Below, piece after piece: positions 42,982-50,892 of a stretch of 64,000 bases of DNA. The position numbers were made by a program, and so were the translations under genes. This DNA is from Dictyobacter formicarum. GTDB taxonomy: Bacteria; Chloroflexota; Ktedonobacteria; Ktedonobacterales; Ktedonobacteraceae. The stretch spans positions 186,001 to 250,000 of the forward strand of contig NZ_BNJJ01000010.1 in the NCBI RefSeq assembly GCF_016587435.1, written 5' to 3'. Position 1 is the first letter of the stretch; each line of letters opens with the position of its first letter. A model generated the notes under the pieces. It was given only the letters and a program-made list of their open reading frames with translations, made no database searches and was not told the origin of the DNA.

Positions 42982-44253
42982 ATGCTTGTAGAAAAGCACG
43001 CTAAAAGAGTTTTGTTATTGATGTCACCAGCGACCTATCGGGCAGGGGCTTTTGTACAGGCTGCGCAGCAACTGGGCTTGGACACAGTGGTTGGCCTGGA
43101 TCTGCCGCAAACGCTGGCGGAGTTGTGGCATGTGCCGCTGGGCCTGGACTTCTCAAATATTGCGGTTTCCGTACAGACCATTGTGGAATATGCGCAGGAG
43201 AAAGCGTTTGCGGCCATCCTCTCGGTAGATGATAGTGCGACCGAACTGGCTGCCTATGCTAACCTTGCCCTCGGCCTGGCTAGCAACTCGCCGCAGGCCA
43301 GCGAAGCCGCGCGCGACAAATTACTGATGCGCCAGCTCATGTCAGCAGGCGGCGCGCCCTGTCCCATTTTTCGCAGCTTCTGGCTGCATGAAGATCCAGA
43401 CAGCATCGCCAGCCAGGTCAGCTATCCCTGCGTGCTCAAGCCACGCCGACTCTCGGGGAGCCGAGGCGTGATACGGGCCGACAACGCCGCTGAATTCAAG
43501 GTCGCATTTGCGCGCCTCAAGCGCCTGCTGCTCTCTGAAGGAGCCTCCGAGCACGAAACCTCCATCCTGGTCGAAGATTTCATTCCCGGCTTCGAAGTCG
43601 CGCTTGAGGGACTGCTCACCGATGGTCAGCTCAAAGTCCTGACGTTGTTCGACAAGCCGGACCCGCTGGACGGTCCTTTTTTTGAAGAAACGATCTATGT
43701 TACGCCCTCCAGGCTAGCAACTGAGACGCAGCAGACCATTGCCGATTGTGTCTCGACCGCCGCCGCGGCACTGGGTCTGCGTACCGGACCCATCCACGCC
43801 GAACTGCGCGTCAATGAGCAAGGACCATGGATGCTGGAGATTGCGGGCCGCTCAATTGGCGGACTCTGCTCAACGATTCTGGAATTTGGGTCGGGCATGT
43901 GCCTGGAAGAGCTTATTCTGCGCCACGCGATCGGAGAAGAGGTCGCGACCCTGGAGCGCGAAGAACAAGCCGCCGGCGTTATGATGATCCCCATACCAGA
44001 GGCAGGTATCCTCAAAGGCGTGCATGGAGTCGAAGCGGCCATGGCTGTTCCCTTGATCACCGGTGTCGAAATTACTGCGCAGCTCAATAACCAGCTCACT
44101 CCTTTACCGGAAGGGGCTAGCTACCTGGGATTCATCTTCGCACGCGGCGCTACATCAGCGGACGTCGAAGCCGCCATTCGGCAATCCCACCAGTGTTTGC
44201 GCTTCGAGATCCGGCGGAGCATCCCTATTCTAAACGCAGGCAGGAACAAGTAG
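42982..44253 (+). CDS. ATP-grasp ligase, amino-acid ligase type
   Basis: A 423-residue ATP-grasp enzyme of the group with L-amino-acid ligases and carnosine-synthase-like proteins. The pre-ATP-grasp domain has VLLLMSPATYRAGAFVQAAQ. The ATP-binding lobes show CVLKPRRLSGSRGVIRADNA (Lys for ATP), ILVEDFIPGFEVALEGLL and GPIHAELRVNEQGPWMLEIA with the metal-binding Glu and the following GRSIGG. The C-terminal domain has AAGVMMIPIPEAGILKGV and YLGFIFARG. It likely joins a carboxylate to an amine via an acyl-phosphate. GGAGGA eleven bases upstream supports the start at 42982. The GNAT gene converges 6 bp away. Confidence 0.85.
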   Translation: MLVEKHAKRVLLLMSPATYRAGAFVQAAQQLGLDTVVGLDLPQTLAELWHVPLGLDFSNIAVSVQTIVEYAQEKAFAAILSVDDSATELAAYANLALGLASNSPQASEAARDKLLMRQLMSAGGAPCPIFRSFWLHEDPDSIASQVSYPCVLKPRRLSGSRGVIRADNAAEFKVAFARLKRLLLSEGASEHETSILVEDFIPGFEVALEGLLTDGQLKVLTLFDKPDPLDGPFFEETIYVTPSRLATETQQTIADCVSTAAAALGLRTGPIHAELRVNEQGPWMLEIAGRSIGGLCSTILEFGSGMCLEELILRHAIGEEVATLEREEQAAGVMMIPIPEAGILKGVHGVEAAMAVPLITGVEITAQLNNQLTPLPEGASYLGFIFARGATSADVEAAIRQSHQCLRFEIRRSIPILNAGRNK

Positions 44254-44259
44254 GAGGAA

Positions 44260-44841
44260 TCACCAGAGCATATTTTCGCCCAGCTCAAGATAAACGTCCG
44301 CTCGGGTAAAGTCTGAACGGTGTTGTCGGGCCCTGGGTGAAAAGAAGCGGATCATGGTAGCCAGTCCCAGCGTATTGCTGCGAAACGGCTTCTCACGCGT
44401 GCCACCGATGAGGTTGGTGTGGCTGGCCTGTTCCCAGCCGCCCTGGTGGTAGAACGACACCAGTGGTGGTTGACAGGTGAAGATACTCAGGTCCGCCTCA
44501 CTCTGTTCGATAAAGTCGGCCGCCCCCTTAACCAGACGCAGACCAAGACCCTGATGACGATAGGCGGGACGCGTCATGACCTCGTTCAGGCCAAACACTT
44601 TGTAGCTTTCGCCCTCATGCTGAATGATCTTCCAGGGGACCGCCACGTGGCAGATAACGGTATGGTCGGCCAGCAGCACGAACGAAGTAGGCTGCGTGGC
44701 GAGATTATCGGGCCACGCGATCTCGCCGTCGCTCTTCCCTGCAAAAGCCTGCGGCCACTCACGCTGCATCATAGCGATGATCTGTGCGCGCACGGTCTGT
44801 GGACAATCTTCCTGTAAAAATTGCAGCATGCGCAGTATCAC
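44260..44841 (-). CDS. GNAT-family N-acetyltransferase
   Basis: A 193-residue acetyltransferase. The acetyl-CoA loop is YRHQGLGLRLVKGAADFIEQ (R-x2-G-x-G). Other strands are TSFVLLADHTVICHVAVPWK and KVFGLNEVMTRPAYR, with DLSIFTCQPPLVSFYHQGGW after it. The GTG at 44841 follows AGGAGA by nine bases and is preferred; an ATG ten codons earlier lacks such a site. The substrate is unknown; the aminoglycoside-acetyltransferase-like layout (two-domain length absent) does not identify one. Confidence 0.82.
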   Translation of the reverse strand: MILRMLQFLQEDCPQTVRAQIIAMMQREWPQAFAGKSDGEIAWPDNLATQPTSFVLLADHTVICHVAVPWKIIQHEGESYKVFGLNEVMTRPAYRHQGLGLRLVKGAADFIEQSEADLSIFTCQPPLVSFYHQGGWEQASHTNLIGGTREKPFRSNTLGLATMIRFFSPRARQHRSDFTRADVYLELGENMLW

Positions 44842-44966
44842 AGGCTGTTTTCTCCTATCAGGCAGATTCATAGCATATCTTCATATGTGCCATCTCATAA
44901 ATGCAGATAGCTTGCCCAGTATACATGAGGCAATCCACGCTGGCAAGGGATAAGTTGCTCACCTTC

Positions 44967-45335
44967 TCACATACAACATCGTACATTCGTAGCTGCTCCG
45001 TAGCCCTGACGCTCCTCCCGAAGCGAAACAGCAATAGCAATGCCCGCGATTCGGGCCGCATAGACCACACGCAGACTGCCATCGCGTTCGGGACGCTGTC
45101 CTTGCGGATACAGAGGAGTACCAGCGGGACAGAGCAGGGTGCCATCGGGTTGAGGCGTAGAGTGTGCACCAGCGATGCATCCCATCCGCTTCAACCAGCT
45201 CCACACACCATCAGGAAGAGCAATAGTTCGTTCTAACGCATTCGATGGAAGACGATCGATGAGCGCATCTATTTGCGTTCGCATGTCCCAGATGGCCAAG
45301 TCTTCTTGCACCGCAGGTCGACTTCCGATCACCAT
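44967..45335 (-). pseudogene. DDE transposase fragment
   Basis: The frame contains LLCPAGTPLYPQGQRPERDG, then SLRVVYAARIAGIAIAVSLR and EERQGYGAAT. This corresponds to the cysteine-rich insertion (CP...Y...RRxxDGSLRxxYxARxxxCxxCPLRxxC) near the C-terminus of a common group of DDE transposases. Several expected cysteines are lost and no catalytic core is present. A decayed insertion-sequence remnant next to the ABM-like gene. Confidence 0.6.
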
Positions 45336-45398
45336 GAGGACCTGGCGAGCGAGGCTGCTCTCACGGTCATACTCGCCAGACCCTCGACTCCTGGGTCT

Positions 45399-45698
45399 TT
45401 AGAAGGACCGATAGGAGCTGGCTGCCGTCAACTGTTCGGCGGTCGGCGGCTCAGCTATCCAGGTCTTGAAGTTCTCTGCGAACGCCCGATATTCCGGCAA
45501 GGCCAACAAAGGATTGTCTACCCCGTCGTCAGTTACGAGGAGAGTGACAAAGTTCTCCCCGTCGGGGAGCGGGCAGACGGCATACAGAATGCCCTGCGGC
45601 CGTTCTCGTTCAAGAGCCTCCAGCACGCGCTTGCCCGCCGCATCGATTTCGGCGCGCTTGTCGGGCTTCACTTTGGTATGGGAAATCGCTACTTTCAT
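45399..45698 (-). CDS. ABM-like small protein, putative ECF41 target
   Basis: A 99-residue paralogue of the protein at 12746-13045 (48 of 99 positions identical without gaps). Shared features are the K-V-K strand, RVLEALERERPQGILYAVCP and the tail NPLLALPEYRAFAENFKTWI with AEPP..EQL and SYR.F. AAAGGAAA seven bases upstream sets the ATG at 45698. It is divergent from the ECF sigma gene and carries an ECF41-type promoter on its own strand. ECF41 genes are commonly next to their target enzyme gene, so this is the probable main target. Enzyme activity is unproven. Confidence 0.82.
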   Translation of the reverse strand: MKVAISHTKVKPDKRAEIDAAGKRVLEALERERPQGILYAVCPLPDGENFVTLLVTDDGVDNPLLALPEYRAFAENFKTWIAEPPTAEQLTAASSYRSF

Positions 45699-45779
45699 GG
45701 GAACATTTCCTTTCACTTTTACACCTGGTTCGTTGTACGTATCCTCTGGCCGGCGGATCATCGGGGAGTGCGTCTCCCC

Positions 45780-45806
45780 TGTCACATCGGCTGGGTTTCC
45801 TTCGTC
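45780..45806 (+). promoter_or_regulatory. ECF41-type promoter of the sigma gene (autoregulation)
   Basis: TGTCACA (45780-45786), exactly 16 bases, CGTC (45803-45806): a full match to the published ECF41 consensus. The sigma start codon is 36 bp after the -10 element. Confidence 0.8.
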
Positions 45807-45814
45807 ATTACTTC

Positions 45815-45841
45815 GACGAAACAAAACAAAGGAATGTGACC
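45815..45841 (-). promoter_or_regulatory. ECF41-type promoter of the divergent ABM-like gene
   Basis: On the minus strand GGTCACA (45841-45835), exactly 16 bases, CGTC (45818-45815). It overlaps the start signals of the sigma gene, and the two divergent -10 elements are only 8 bp apart. The untranslated leader to 45698 would be about 110 nt. Confidence 0.75.
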
Positions 45842-45842
45842 G

Positions 45843-46718
45843 ATGGACGAATATACCTGGTTAGCGCAGCGCTTCGAGGCCGAGCGCCCCCACCTGCGGG
45901 CAGTGGCCTATCGGCTGCTGGGTCGGCTCGACGAGGTGGACGATGCCGTGCAGGAGTCCTGGCTGCGTCTCAGCGGCTCCGATCCTAGCCGCATCGCGAA
46001 CCTGGGCGCATGGTTGATGACAGTAGTCGCACGGGTGTGCCTCGATATGCTCCGTGCTCGTCACGCACGGGGTGAGGAGTCCCTGGAAGCGTCGGTGCCT
46101 CAAGCAGTGACGGGCGGTGAAAGAGAGATCGACCCGGAGCAAGAGATGGAATTGGCCGATTCGGTAGGTCTGGCGCTGCTGGTGGTGCTCGATACGCTTG
46201 CTCCCGCCGAGCGCCTCGCCTTCGTCCTGCACGACATCTTCGCTGTGCCCTTCGACGAGATCGCGCCTATCGTGGAGCGCTCAGAGGCCGCGGCCAGGCA
46301 GCTCGCCAGCCGTGCACGCCGCCGGATGCGAGCAAGAGCACCCATGCAGGATGCAGACCTGGCCGCCAGCCGAGAAGTGGCCGAAGCCTTTCTCACCGCC
46401 GCGCGCGAAGGGAACTTCGACGCGCTGCTTGCCGTGCTCGATCCAGATGTGATGCTCCGGCGCGATCAAATGTCCGTGCCTGCGGGCGTACCAGGAGAGC
46501 TTCATGGTGCAGCGGTTGTGGCGAAACAGTTTGTGGGACGTGCCCAGGCAACACAACCAGCTCTGGTGAATGGCTCAGTGGGAGTCGTCGTGGCCCCGTA
46601 CGGGCGGCTGCTCAGCATCCTCGATCTCTCAATCAAGGGAGGCAAGATCACCGCGATCACTGCAATTTCCGATCCTGCACGCCTGCGCCGATTGCACCTT
46701 GCGGTCCTCGACGACTGA
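45843..46718 (+). CDS. ECF sigma factor with fused SnoaL-like domain (ECF41 type)
   Basis: A 291-residue extracytoplasmic-function sigma factor. Region 2 is HLRAVAYRLLGRLDEVDDAV with QESWLRL (about 17-43). Region 4 is LAPAERLAFVLHDIFAVPFD with EIAPIVERSEAAARQLASRA (about 118-157). From about 170 a SnoaL-like domain follows (EVAEAFLTAAREGNFDALLA, then VLDPDVMLRRD), ending ISDPARLRRL where ECF41 proteins have NPDKL. In ECF41 proteins this domain regulates sigma activity in place of an anti-sigma factor, and none is encoded here. AAAGGA nine bases upstream sets the start. Both divergent promoters fit the ECF41 consensus, so it probably activates itself and the ABM-like gene. Confidence 0.88.
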   Translation: MDEYTWLAQRFEAERPHLRAVAYRLLGRLDEVDDAVQESWLRLSGSDPSRIANLGAWLMTVVARVCLDMLRARHARGEESLEASVPQAVTGGEREIDPEQEMELADSVGLALLVVLDTLAPAERLAFVLHDIFAVPFDEIAPIVERSEAAARQLASRARRRMRARAPMQDADLAASREVAEAFLTAAREGNFDALLAVLDPDVMLRRDQMSVPAGVPGELHGAAVVAKQFVGRAQATQPALVNGSVGVVVAPYGRLLSILDLSIKGGKITAITAISDPARLRRLHLAVLDD

Positions 46719-46971
46719 CAAGCCGCTGTCCGTCTTTCGCACATACCTGAATACCTGTTCGGCAGTCTCGCCAGTACTCTCTCGAGCAACAGACGGAACA
46801 CAAGGGGGCCGCATTCCCTTTGATGCGATCAAGCCTGTAGATGAAGACCGAGTGGTGGAATCTTGCTCCGCTCCAGAACCATTGGAAAACTTCTTTGTGA
46901 TAGCCATTCGTGTAGGGGAGGGTGAATTGCTATGCTGTTGTCGTGATCAAGGAGCCTGCCATGGGGATACA

Positions 46972-46994
46972 GGGCCCTACCAATGGTAGGGCCA
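46972..46994. terminator. Hairpin between convergent genes
   Basis: GGGCCCTACC and GGTAGGGCC pair around AAT. It lies between the sigma gene and the minus-strand dehydratase and may end transcription both ways. No long T-run. The 250 bp between the sigma stop and this hairpin holds no gene that I can support. Confidence 0.45.
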
Positions 46995-47014
46995 ATCGGA
47001 GACAAGCTCCGAAA

Positions 47015-48001
47015 CTACGTTAAGGGGTCGGTGGTGATGGCGCGGGCGTAGACGGCCGGATCAACGTTGCCGCCGCTGACAATGCAGCAGACGCGTTTCC
47101 CTTTGAAGCGCTCTGGCCGGGTCAGCAGGGCTCCCAGGGACAGGGCACCGGTCGGCTCTACCTTCAGGTTTTCGTAAAGAAAATAATGGTTTAAAGCCGC
47201 CAGGGTCCGGACATCGGGCACCCCAATGATCTCGGCCAGGCCATGCTGCAGTACCTCCCAGTTGATCTGTCCCAGGCTGATGGTGCGGGCCCCATCGGCT
47301 ATTGTCGCCGGTTCGGCCTCATTTTTTATCAGGCGTCCCGCCTGTAGCGAGCGGGCAGCATCATTGCCGGGCAGCGGCTCCGCACCCACGATCTCGGTCG
47401 CGGCCTGCAGATGATCGCGAGCCACCACGATGCCCGAGCTCAAGCCACCACCTCCGACCGGCACCACGATTGTATCGAAATGGCCGACCGCCAGGATTTC
47501 TTTTCCCAGGGTAGAATTGCCAGCTACCACCCGATAATCATCATAGGCCTGAGCCCAGAAGGCATCGGGATACTGTTCCAGCAGCTGGGCCACGCGTGCC
47601 GCCCGGCTGATCTGCTGTACATCGATCAGATCGGCGATCCCCCCATAGGACTGTACCGCCGCGATTTTCACCTGCGCCGAGGTAGATGGCATCACCACTG
47701 TACACGACTTGCCCAGCAACTGGCAGGCGTAGGCCACCGCCTGCCCAAAATTGCCCGACGAAGCCGTCACGATATGTGTCTGTGGCACGCTGGCGAGCAG
47801 ATTATAGGCCGCCCGAAACTTAAAACTTCCCGTATATTGCAGCGACTCACTGGCAATGGTCACCTCGCAGCCTAGCTCGGCCGACAGGCGCGGCGCCGGC
47901 ACAAACAACGTCGGGCGCACAAAAGCCGGCAACGACTGCCAGACCTGCTCCACATAAGCATCAGTCAACTCAGGTGCCGAAGGATAAGAAGCAAGCATCA
48001 T
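47015..48001 (-). CDS. Threonine/serine dehydratase-like PLP enzyme
   Basis: A 328-residue fold-type II PLP enzyme. ESLQYTGSFKFRAAYNLL carries the PLP lysine. ASSGNFGQAVAYACQLLGKS is the substrate loop. VVPVGGGGLSSGIVVA is the phosphate-binding glycine loop, and CIVSGGNVDP is the C-terminal serine/glycine motif. The length lacks an ACT regulatory domain, so it resembles catabolic threonine/serine dehydratases or serine racemases rather than biosynthetic IlvA. Usual product: 2-oxobutanoate or pyruvate plus ammonia. GAGGT precedes the ATG pair; the second ATG at 47998 is equally possible. Confidence 0.88.
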   Translation of the reverse strand: MMLASYPSAPELTDAYVEQVWQSLPAFVRPTLFVPAPRLSAELGCEVTIASESLQYTGSFKFRAAYNLLASVPQTHIVTASSGNFGQAVAYACQLLGKSCTVVMPSTSAQVKIAAVQSYGGIADLIDVQQISRAARVAQLLEQYPDAFWAQAYDDYRVVAGNSTLGKEILAVGHFDTIVVPVGGGGLSSGIVVARDHLQAATEIVGAEPLPGNDAARSLQAGRLIKNEAEPATIADGARTISLGQINWEVLQHGLAEIIGVPDVRTLAALNHYFLYENLKVEPTGALSLGALLTRPERFKGKRVCCIVSGGNVDPAVYARAITTDPLT

Positions 48002-48052
48002 AGTACCTCATCATCTCATTTCACAGCCTCACTCGCCTGTAGCGGGAGGAGA

Positions 48053-48087
48053 GGCTAGCAGGGGCGAGCCCCTGCTAGCCTTGTTTT
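48053..48087 (+). repeat. Strong hairpin upstream of the dehydratase
   Basis: GGCTAGCAGGGGC and GCCCCTGCTAGCC pair over 12-13 bp around a tiny loop and are followed by TTGTTTT on the plus strand. No plus-strand gene ends here, so it is either a repeat element or a structure blocking antisense transcription into the dehydratase. Confidence 0.5.
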
Positions 48088-48224
48088 ACAAATTTTTGAT
48101 TTTTTTAAACTATAATAAACAAAGCGCAAATACCTATGTATCGTATCCGAACCAAGGCCATATCTGCAAGCGTCGTCCTTTTGCGGATGGGCGCATGCGC
48201 ATCCGAGCTTCAAGAGAGAAATCG

Positions 48225-48403
48225 GGCGCAAGGTCCAATACATTTCATTTAGGAACGCAATGTATAAGCAAAAGCAATCAAGCAAAAGAAACACAATGCG
48301 TAGGTGCTGGGGCAAGCCCAGCACCTACGCATTGTGTTTCTTTTTTCTTGGTGCGTTTGGTTCTTCGATGTTCTCATAAATGAAATGTATCGGGCGCGAG
48401 GCC
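48225..48403. mobile_element. 157-bp MITE (48236-48392) with 11-bp flanking duplications
   Basis: The left end is CAATACATTTCATTTAGGAA. The right end reads, on the other strand, CGATACATTTCATTTATGAG. Both resemble the ends of the IS4 element (CAATACTTTCA...). The flanks GGCGCAAGGTC (48225-48235) and GGCGCGAGGCC (48393-48403) are the target repeat, with two differences. Inside is a 26-bp perfect hairpin (48287-48343) around GCAAG. It has no gene, so it is a non-autonomous element probably moved by an IS4-type transposase. The rest of the 48.0-48.56 kb stretch holds no gene. Confidence 0.75.
48287..48343. repeat. 26-bp perfect hairpin inside the MITE
   Basis: AAGAAACACAATGCGTAGGT continuing GCTGGG, loop GCAAG, and the exact reverse complement, followed by TTTTTTC. 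In form it is an excellent terminator on the plus strand. Confidence 0.8.
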
Positions 48404-48560
48404 CGAACCTATGGGGGTGCGTGTAGAGATTTTGGTGAATATTGATCAGGTTTTTGTGATGAAAAAAGATTTTTTTGCGTATTTACTTAATAAGTATTGA
48501 GAAGGAGGGATGCATAAAAGTGGGAGATTTCTTTAAGACGGAAAAGTTGAGGGATAGCTT

Positions 48561-49328
48561 GTGCATGCTCCTGTCCGACATGTGACGACCGGGTATATTG
48601 CTTTTCGCTATGGTGCCTTGTTTGGGTTAGGTACTGGTTGTGTGGCGTTCCTGCTGGCGGTCTGTGTGCCGTGGCCATATTTGCTGGCCTGGATGATTTT
48701 GATGGTAGTATTGTGGATGTTGGGAGTGTTTGGGATAGGTATACTAAGTACCAATGCCACGGCCGACGCGGTAACTGGTATGGCGGCTGGTTTCTGGGTA
48801 GGTGCCGTGGATGCCATGATGAGTATTATGGTGATTGTCTACCTCCTCTATCGCTATCATGAACCGCTTTTTAACGCTCGTCAAACTTCTGTCAAGGCCT
48901 GGAGCATTGAGTTCACCTTGCTTTATGGCTTACCGCTGCTGTGGCTATTCTTGATTGCGTTGGGCTCCCTGCTGGGCGCGCTCGGAGGGCATGGAGCATT
49001 GCGCTGCATGCGACTGACAAAGGATCCGGTGCCAGTAGCAACGCATCACCGGCAGAGTATGACTATCATGAGCCTGCTCACAGGCGGCATTAGCGCTATC
49101 GCCCTTGTGCTCTCCCTATTTTTTCCGAGCATCAACCTCTGGCTCGTCTGTGCCAGCCTTCTGATAGCATTGGGCGGCAGTGTCTGCGTTATTGTGAACC
49201 AACAACAGTATAGCTGGAAAGGCCGGGCCTATGCCGGCCTCTATTTATCACTGCTGATAGCCTTGCTATCCCTGTTGCGCCTGGTCGTTTGGCTGCTATT
49301 ATTTATGCACGTCCTGCTGGGATTCTAA
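48561..49328 (+). CDS. Unknown polytopic membrane protein
   Basis: A 255-residue very hydrophobic protein with about seven or eight membrane helices, for example FLLAVCVPWPYLLAWMILMV, TLLYGLPLLWLFLIALGSLL and LYLSLLIALLSLLRLVVWLL. One cytoplasmic-looking loop (MRLTKDPVPVATHHRQS) lies near the middle. GTG at 48561 follows GAGGGAT; there is no good ATG nearby. No family recognised; possibly a DUF4190/DUF308-like small integral membrane protein. It stands alone after the MITE, whose hairpin insulates it from upstream transcription. Confidence 0.7.
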   Translation: MHAPVRHVTTGYIAFRYGALFGLGTGCVAFLLAVCVPWPYLLAWMILMVVLWMLGVFGIGILSTNATADAVTGMAAGFWVGAVDAMMSIMVIVYLLYRYHEPLFNARQTSVKAWSIEFTLLYGLPLLWLFLIALGSLLGALGGHGALRCMRLTKDPVPVATHHRQSMTIMSLLTGGISAIALVLSLFFPSINLWLVCASLLIALGGSVCVIVNQQQYSWKGRAYAGLYLSLLIALLSLLRLVVWLLLFMHVLLGF

Positions 49329-49433
49329 GAGGGATGCCAGAGAGCCACGATCCTGGTATCTGGATTCTGATATCTATAAATATATGCATTTATATGCATT
49401 GGGGGGGGCGAACGGGCCGGGAACGGGGTCGCC

Positions 49434-49476
49434 TGACGGCTCCAATCGGCCGCGAGGGCCGAACCTACGGGCGGGT
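49434..49476 (+). repeat. REP-like copy
   Basis: CCAATCGGCCGCGAGGGCCG followed by AACCTACGGGCGGGTG is a variant of the dispersed repeat with stem CGGCC/GGCCG and the standard tail. The remaining part of 49329-49636 is AT-rich and holds no gene. Confidence 0.65.
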
Positions 49477-49636
49477 GAATATCATTTACAAGGGATAAAT
49501 TGATTATATCTTGCGTTTCTATATGATAATTACCTCTGCAAAAATACAGATATAGAGTTTATATTTACGCCCTATATTTTGATGTGTTATACTAAGGATA
49601 CGTCCGGCTTAATTTAGGTGAAACGAGGAGAGTTCT

Positions 49637-49960
49637 GTGGAGCAAAAGCAACAACGTGTACATTATGATGAATTTTCCGAACAATTCGTTTCCATTTTAG
49701 TTGAACAGTGGCCCGATATTCTTTTCATTATTAATCGTCAATCGCCTCGATTGGCCTCCCTGCTCCGTATGGGACTGCCGACCAGTCTCAAGCGCATGAA
49801 TGGGATCTGGCGCATTCAGATTATGGCGAGGCGCCTCTCGCAGCGGGAAGGCTTGCAATCCCCCCGAGATAATGAGATTGTCGCGCAGGCGATTCGGCTC
49901 TGGGCCCACACCGCAGCGCAACTGCGCCTACCACGTATCAGTATTGAATTTACACTGTAG
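49637..49960 (+). CDS. Unknown 107-aa protein
   Basis: A small basic soluble protein, MEQKQQRVHYDEFSEQFVSI with DILFIINRQSPRLASLLRMG and a helical C-terminus (NEIVAQAIRLWAHTAAQLRL). Initiates with GTG after GAGGAG. No known family. Its 3' end overlaps the convergent heme-domain gene by 11 bp. Codon use and a clear ribosome-binding site support it as a real gene. Confidence 0.6.
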   Translation: MEQKQQRVHYDEFSEQFVSILVEQWPDILFIINRQSPRLASLLRMGLPTSLKRMNGIWRIQIMARRLSQREGLQSPRDNEIVAQAIRLWAHTAAQLRLPRISIEFTL

Positions 49961-50438
49961 TTGTATTCTTCGTCGCCAGAAATTGTCTTAGCACACCGAC
50001 TACCAGCTCGTGATCCTCTTGTTGTGGCAATCCAGAAACCGTTACGGTACCAACGACGCCTACGCCGCGAATGAGCAGCGGAAAAGCACCGCCATGGGCT
50101 GCGTATTCCTGAGAGGAAATCAAATATTTTTCCTCAATTGTTTTGTCCGCCTGCTTGAGCGAGCGGCCCACAAAAAAGGAGCTATGGCCAAAGCGCTGCA
50201 CCACATTGTTCTTGCGGCGAATCCATTCGCCATTGTCGATGGCAGTCCCCTCCATGGCGAAATGGAAGAGTTGCAGGCCATGGCGCATAATATCGATAGC
50301 CACCGGCTTGCTGCGGGTGCGTGCCTCCTTGAGAAGGGCCAGACCGAGCTCCAGCGCCATATCATTGGAGAAGCGCGTAAATTGCAGCTCCTCCTCTTGC
50401 TGGAGCAGCTCTTTTAACAGCATATCATCGTTACTCAT
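49950..50438 (-). CDS. UPF0303/heme-degrading-domain (GlcG/HbpS-like) protein
   Basis: A 162-residue protein of the UPF0303 (YBR137W-like) group within the GlcG/HbpS fold. Signatures are ELGLALLKEARTRSKPVAID, HFAMEGTAIDNGEWIRRKNN with VVQRFGHSSFFVGR, and YAAHGGAFPLLIRGVGVVGT followed by VTVSGLPQQEDHELVV. The fold binds haem or small ligands in some relatives; the role of this group is not established. It is divergent from the LOG-family gene across 454 bp. Confidence 0.82.
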   Translation of the reverse strand: MSNDDMLLKELLQQEEELQFTRFSNDMALELGLALLKEARTRSKPVAIDIMRHGLQLFHFAMEGTAIDNGEWIRRKNNVVQRFGHSSFFVGRSLKQADKTIEEKYLISSQEYAAHGGAFPLLIRGVGVVGTVTVSGLPQQEDHELVVGVLRQFLATKNTTTV

Positions 50439-50892
50439 CGTTATGTTGCCCTCATTTCAGCGAAATTGTAACCGGTTCGAGTATAACACATGTAAGTACA
50501 TCGGTAGAAAATGGGCTGAGTTTTGCAACATGAAAGAAGGTTTGCTCGTAGTATATGTGCAGTCTGGCACGAGCCATGAGAATTCGTATAGCCATAGAGT
50601 CCTGCATCGTGGCTGGTTAAAAAAACATTTACCAACATTTAACACACCTTTGGTAGTTGCGAACAACGCTTCGTGCTATACTGGATTTGTTATTGTGGGT
50701 ATTATTCAGGAACGGCAAAAGTTAATTGGAGGCGCCGCTTGATGCCAGCGACCTGCGTCACTACGGCTCAACCATGGCTGTTATTATGGTTTTAGGAGAT
50801 GCATTTACCTCCTGGAAGGCCGGCCTCAGACAATTTTTAATGCTATCAATAGACAGAAGAGCGTTTTTATTATGAGAAATAGGAACACCAAG
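50439..50892. other. Divergent intergenic region, no gene
   Basis: AT-rich control region between the UPF0303 gene and the LOG-family gene. No coding frame or strong hairpin is seen. Confidence 0.4.

Noticed and set aside
48053..48087. Terminator of the dehydratase gene
   Set aside because: The hairpin is upstream of the minus-strand gene and its T-run is on the plus strand, so it cannot end that transcript.
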